Assembly: GCF_014207375.1 (NCBI RefSeq)
Contig: NZ_JACHEE010000010.1
Span: 29,204-93,203, forward strand
Reading direction: 5' to 3'
Source of the DNA: Arthrobacter sp. AZCC_0090
GTDB lineage: Bacteria > Actinomycetota > Actinomycetes > Actinomycetales > Micrococcaceae
DNA length: 64,000 nt
Below are positions 61,135 to 64,000 of the stretch, piece after piece. Under the pieces are notes generated by a model. That model did no database searches. It had not been told where the DNA came from and saw nothing but the letters and a program-made list of their open reading frames with translations. A program made the position numbers and the translations under genes. Within the stretch, counting starts at the first letter, position 1; each line of letters starts with the position of its first letter.

Positions 61135-64000
61135 TTGCAGCGGCATGCGGCAAGAACAACAGCTACTCGGCATCAATTCAGACGGATTCTCAGTCAAATC
61201 ATTTCCTTGTCGCTGATCGTGCCGATGGTATTCGGCCTCAGTTTCGTGGCAGTTGTATCGACTGCCGAGCCGGCCAAGGCAAACCCCTATTCTTCGCCTC
61301 AGGCCTACACTGCCTCCGCAGATTCCTTCATCACCGACATCGGGGCCAGTCTGGCCGGCATCGGTGCCAATCTGACGGTAACCAAGTCGATCGCGAGTGC
61401 TGACAGTGTGGGCCAAGCGGACGCGGCAGTTCGACTCATCCAGGGAACTCTGGGTGCAGTCACCGTTCCGGTCACCGCCGCCTCCCAGCATTCCCCAGGC
61501 GATCACACCACCCCGGCCACCGCAGGTTTGAACAACTTTGGTATCCCGGGCACGTTGACCATCGACGCACTGGGCGGCACGGCACTGACCCACGGCTATG
61601 CCACAGCGTGCCCGAGCCCCACCGAAACCTGGAATAACGACTCAGATCTTACCAAGTTCACCCAGGCACCGGGGCATGCGGCTGTCTATCCTGCCGGTTC
61701 CAGGGTTCTGTCCAAAGCCATCGGTAAAATGGCCGGTTTGAAGGTACTGGGCGGCACATTGGGCCAGTTCGGCGCTTTCACGAATTACGACACCACTACG
61801 CTGTATCCCACAGGGCTCACCCCCGACTCTTACGGTGTTCAATCCACGAGCACCGCCGAAGTTTCCGGGGTCAGCTTCTTTGGAGGCGCGGTGGCGTTCA
61901 GCTGGAGCGGCTTCTATCCCTATGTCAAGGCATTTGCGGACGGCGTCCCAGGCGGTGCTGGCACCGACTACGCACTGCCCGCGGTCCAGGTCGATGTTCT
62001 GGGTGTCACCCAGAACCTGTCCCCTGGCCAGACTTACAACTTCGGAGTCCCTGGCGTCGGTAACCTGTCGGTGACGGTCGGTCAACCCACTCAGAACGTT
62101 GTGAGTGCCGACGGCACCCATGCAGAGATCACTGTTCCGTTGCTGACCATCGGTGTCAGCACTCTCGGTGGGCTCTCCACAGCGAATTATGACATCCTGC
62201 CGATGCACGCGGTGGCCAATATGAGCGCCGGTACCACCCCTGGAATCCAGTGCTTGCCGATCCTGTCCACCATCACCCCCGACCTTGGCCCGACAGCAGG
62301 CGGCCAGACGGTGACCATCACGGGCCAGAACTTCGCACAGGGCGCCACCACCGTCACCATCGGCGGCGTCACTATTCCGGCCAATCAGATAACTGTCTCT
62401 CCAGACGGGAAAACGCTCACTTTCGTCACTCCGCCGCATCCACCGGGCACCGTTCCGGTGACCGTGACGACTCCGAACGGTACCTCGGATCAAGCTGTCT
62501 CGGCCAATGATCCGGGAGCCACGGCCGGCTCCTATACCTATGTGGCTCCCCCGGTCATCACTTCCCCGGCGAACGGCTCAACCACCAACAATCCCAGCCC
62601 GCCGATCACCGGCACCGGGTCTCCCGGTTCGACCATCCCCGTGACGGAAGGTGGAACGACACTTTGCACCGCGACTGTGGCTCCTGACGGCACCTGGTCG
62701 TGCACTCCCAGCTCTCCACTGCCCTCAGGCAGCCATACCATCGTTGCAACTCAGGTTACGCCTGGTGATCCCACCTTGCCCGACGGCCTCACCCAGACCT
62801 CACCACCGGTGACGTTCACAGTTGTCAATGCCAGCATGTCGCTATCCAAGACAGCCGGAGCTATCACGCACGTGCACGGTCCTGTCACGAGCGCCGGCGA
62901 CACCATCGTCTACACCTTCAAGGTCACCAATACAGGTACCACGGCGATAACGAATCCTCAGGTCACCGACCCCAAGATCACCCCAACGGCCATCAATTGC
63001 GGCCCGTCCCCGTTGGCGCCGGGAGCCACTAACACCTGCAACGCGACTTACACACTGACCCAGGCCGATGTGGACGCGGGCACGGTCAGCAACACCGCTA
63101 CCGCTTCCGGAACCGCCGCGGGTTCCACGATCACGGCTCAGGCGAGCGTAACGACTCCTATCACGGGAGCCAGCGGGCACCTGAGCACCGCCAAGACCGC
63201 CAGCCTGGTTGATAGCAACGGCAACGGTCTGGCCGACGCCGGCGAAACGATCAACTACACGATCACGACGACCAACACGGGATCCGTGACGGTATCGAAT
63301 GTCCAGGTCTCGGACCCGAAGATCCCGACTCTGAACTGCACCCCGCCCAGCGGTTCGACCCTGGCCCCGGGGGCGGCCATGACCTGCACCGGCAGCTATG
63401 TCGTGACCCAGGCCGATATTGATTCGGGCTCGGTGAAGAACACGGCCACCGCCACCGGAACGTTGCCGGACGGCAGCCCGGCCCCCAGCACCCCGGGCTC
63501 CGCCACGGTCCCTGCCAACACCAGCGGGCACCTGAGCACCACCAAGACCGCGGTGCTGAACGATACCAACGGCAACGGCCTGGCCGACGCCGGGGAGAGC
63601 ATCGCCTACACGACCGTGACCAAGAATGACGGCAGTGCCACGATCAACAACGTCACGGTCTCCGATCCGAAGATCACCGGCGCACCGAACAACGGAACCC
63701 TCAGCTGCAACCCGGCCCAGCCCGGGACCCTGGCACCCGGGGCGGCCATGACCTGCACCGGTACTTACACGGTGACCCAGGCCGACGTCGATTCCGGGAA
63801 CGTGACGAACACGGCGACGGCCACCGGCACGAACGCCTCGACCGGCACGCCTCCGACATCGGTTCCGGGCACGGCCGTCACACCGGCGAACCCCGCTGCC
63901 GGTCTGAGCACCGCCAAGACCGCCAGCCTGGTTGATAGCAACGGCAACGGTCTGGCCGACGCCGGCGAAACGATCAACTACACGATCACGACGACCAACA
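61135..64000 (+). CDS. giant secreted repeat protein with IPT and DUF7507 domains, partial
   Basis: 955 codons, open at the right edge. TTG 61135 with AAAGGGGG 7 nt upstream; a basic stretch then a hydrophobic core (ISLSLIVPMVFGLSFVAVV) and cleavage near AKA-NP. Residues of about 45-380 are a surface domain of unknown type. An IPT/TIG domain follows (AGGQTVTITGQNFAQGATTV), then a Bap-like Ig module (PPITGTGSPGSTIPV), then at least three DUF7507 repeats of about 120 residues, each with SNGNGLADAGETINYT or a variant, L-A-P-G-A and YTVTQADVDSG. A cell-wall adhesin or pilus-like fibre is likely; an LPXTG end would be outside the window. Confidence 0.88.
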   Translation, partial: MQRHAARTTATRHQFRRILSQIISLSLIVPMVFGLSFVAVVSTAEPAKANPYSSPQAYTASADSFITDIGASLAGIGANLTVTKSIASADSVGQADAAVRLIQGTLGAVTVPVTAASQHSPGDHTTPATAGLNNFGIPGTLTIDALGGTALTHGYATACPSPTETWNNDSDLTKFTQAPGHAAVYPAGSRVLSKAIGKMAGLKVLGGTLGQFGAFTNYDTTTLYPTGLTPDSYGVQSTSTAEVSGVSFFGGAVAFSWSGFYPYVKAFADGVPGGAGTDYALPAVQVDVLGVTQNLSPGQTYNFGVPGVGNLSVTVGQPTQNVVSADGTHAEITVPLLTIGVSTLGGLSTANYDILPMHAVANMSAGTTPGIQCLPILSTITPDLGPTAGGQTVTITGQNFAQGATTVTIGGVTIPANQITVSPDGKTLTFVTPPHPPGTVPVTVTTPNGTSDQAVSANDPGATAGSYTYVAPPVITSPANGSTTNNPSPPITGTGSPGSTIPVTEGGTTLCTATVAPDGTWSCTPSSPLPSGSHTIVATQVTPGDPTLPDGLTQTSPPVTFTVVNASMSLSKTAGAITHVHGPVTSAGDTIVYTFKVTNTGTTAITNPQVTDPKITPTAINCGPSPLAPGATNTCNATYTLTQADVDAGTVSNTATASGTAAGSTITAQASVTTPITGASGHLSTAKTASLVDSNGNGLADAGETINYTITTTNTGSVTVSNVQVSDPKIPTLNCTPPSGSTLAPGAAMTCTGSYVVTQADIDSGSVKNTATATGTLPDGSPAPSTPGSATVPANTSGHLSTTKTAVLNDTNGNGLADAGESIAYTTVTKNDGSATINNVTVSDPKITGAPNNGTLSCNPAQPGTLAPGAAMTCTGTYTVTQADVDSGNVTNTATATGTNASTGTPPTSVPGTAVTPANPAAGLSTAKTASLVDSNGNGLADAGETINYTITTTN
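63181..63277 (+). repeat. 97-bp exact direct repeat, copy 1
   Basis: Within the DUF7507 region; identical base for base to 63904-64000, 723 bp (241 codons) apart. Encodes the opening of a repeat module. Confidence 0.9.
63904..64000 (+). repeat. 97-bp exact direct repeat, copy 2 (continues past edge)
   Basis: Identity with copy 1 extends to the last base of the window, so the true repeat is longer. Could permit recombination that changes module number. Confidence 0.9.

Overview
This window looks like the chromosome of a high-GC actinobacterium of the Arthrobacter/Paenarthrobacter group (Micrococcaceae). The evidence is the C-ending codon use, frequent GTG and TTG starts, the urease order ureABCEFGD followed by a NiCoT nickel permease, and the gene families present. 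The assignment rests on family recognition only; no database search was run.

Layout. At 1-1544 are a partial DUF47 gene, a conserved hypothetical gene and tRNA-Lys. At 1553-3577, just behind the tRNA terminator, is a small degraded island: a frameshifted papain-like gene, a 29-residue ORF, a secreted protein and a serine recombinase remnant. At 3578-5686 are a CoA-transferase and a DedA protein. At 5888-12263 is a complete urease operon with its accessory proteins and nickel uptake. At 12459-16254 are a PHP-domain protein and MalQ. At 16303-21176 are a beta-propeller lactonase and three aldo/keto reductases, facing a divergent XRE/MmyB regulator with a palindromic operator. At 21322-22101 are small proteins including dodecin.

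At 22164-29076, behind a HAD phosphatase and an AsnC regulator, lies the set I find most interesting: an ACT-less homoserine dehydrogenase, an aldehyde dehydrogenase and aspartate ammonia-lyase in one operon, divergent from an amino acid permease. Read as a pathway it gives homoserine to aspartate semialdehyde to aspartate to fumarate. At 29364-33296 follow two IclR regulators, a cyclase-family hydrolase, an unknown protein and a homocysteine S-methyltransferase. At 33396-39940 is an acid-sugar cluster (FadR-type regulator, alpha/beta hydrolase, DUF1537 kinase, LtnD-like dehydrogenase, GntP permease, FBA-type aldolase). One 15-bp palindrome sits in front of both the regulator and the kinase. 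At 40012-49392 are a DUF1304 protein whose start codon lies in a strong hairpin, a large Orn/Lys/Arg decarboxylase, an Lrp regulator, an MFS transporter with an M20 hydrolase, an acyltransferase and a GNAT protein.

At 49579-64000 is a surface-structure region. It holds an ECF-type sigma factor, a class C sortase, an LPXTG pilin and a large tip-like pilin; a coupled trio (degenerate GGDEF protein, 102-residue unknown, signal-less DUF11-like protein); broken glycosyltransferase and PucR genes; a beta-helix protein; and the start of a very large repeat-rich secreted protein that runs off the right edge.

The main non-coding signal is a family of 32-bp tandem repeats in five separate intergenic places (near 12.3, 13.6, 33.3, 40.4 and 43.7 kb). 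They share a GTGAGCGAGCGT-like head, while the rest of the unit differs by locus.
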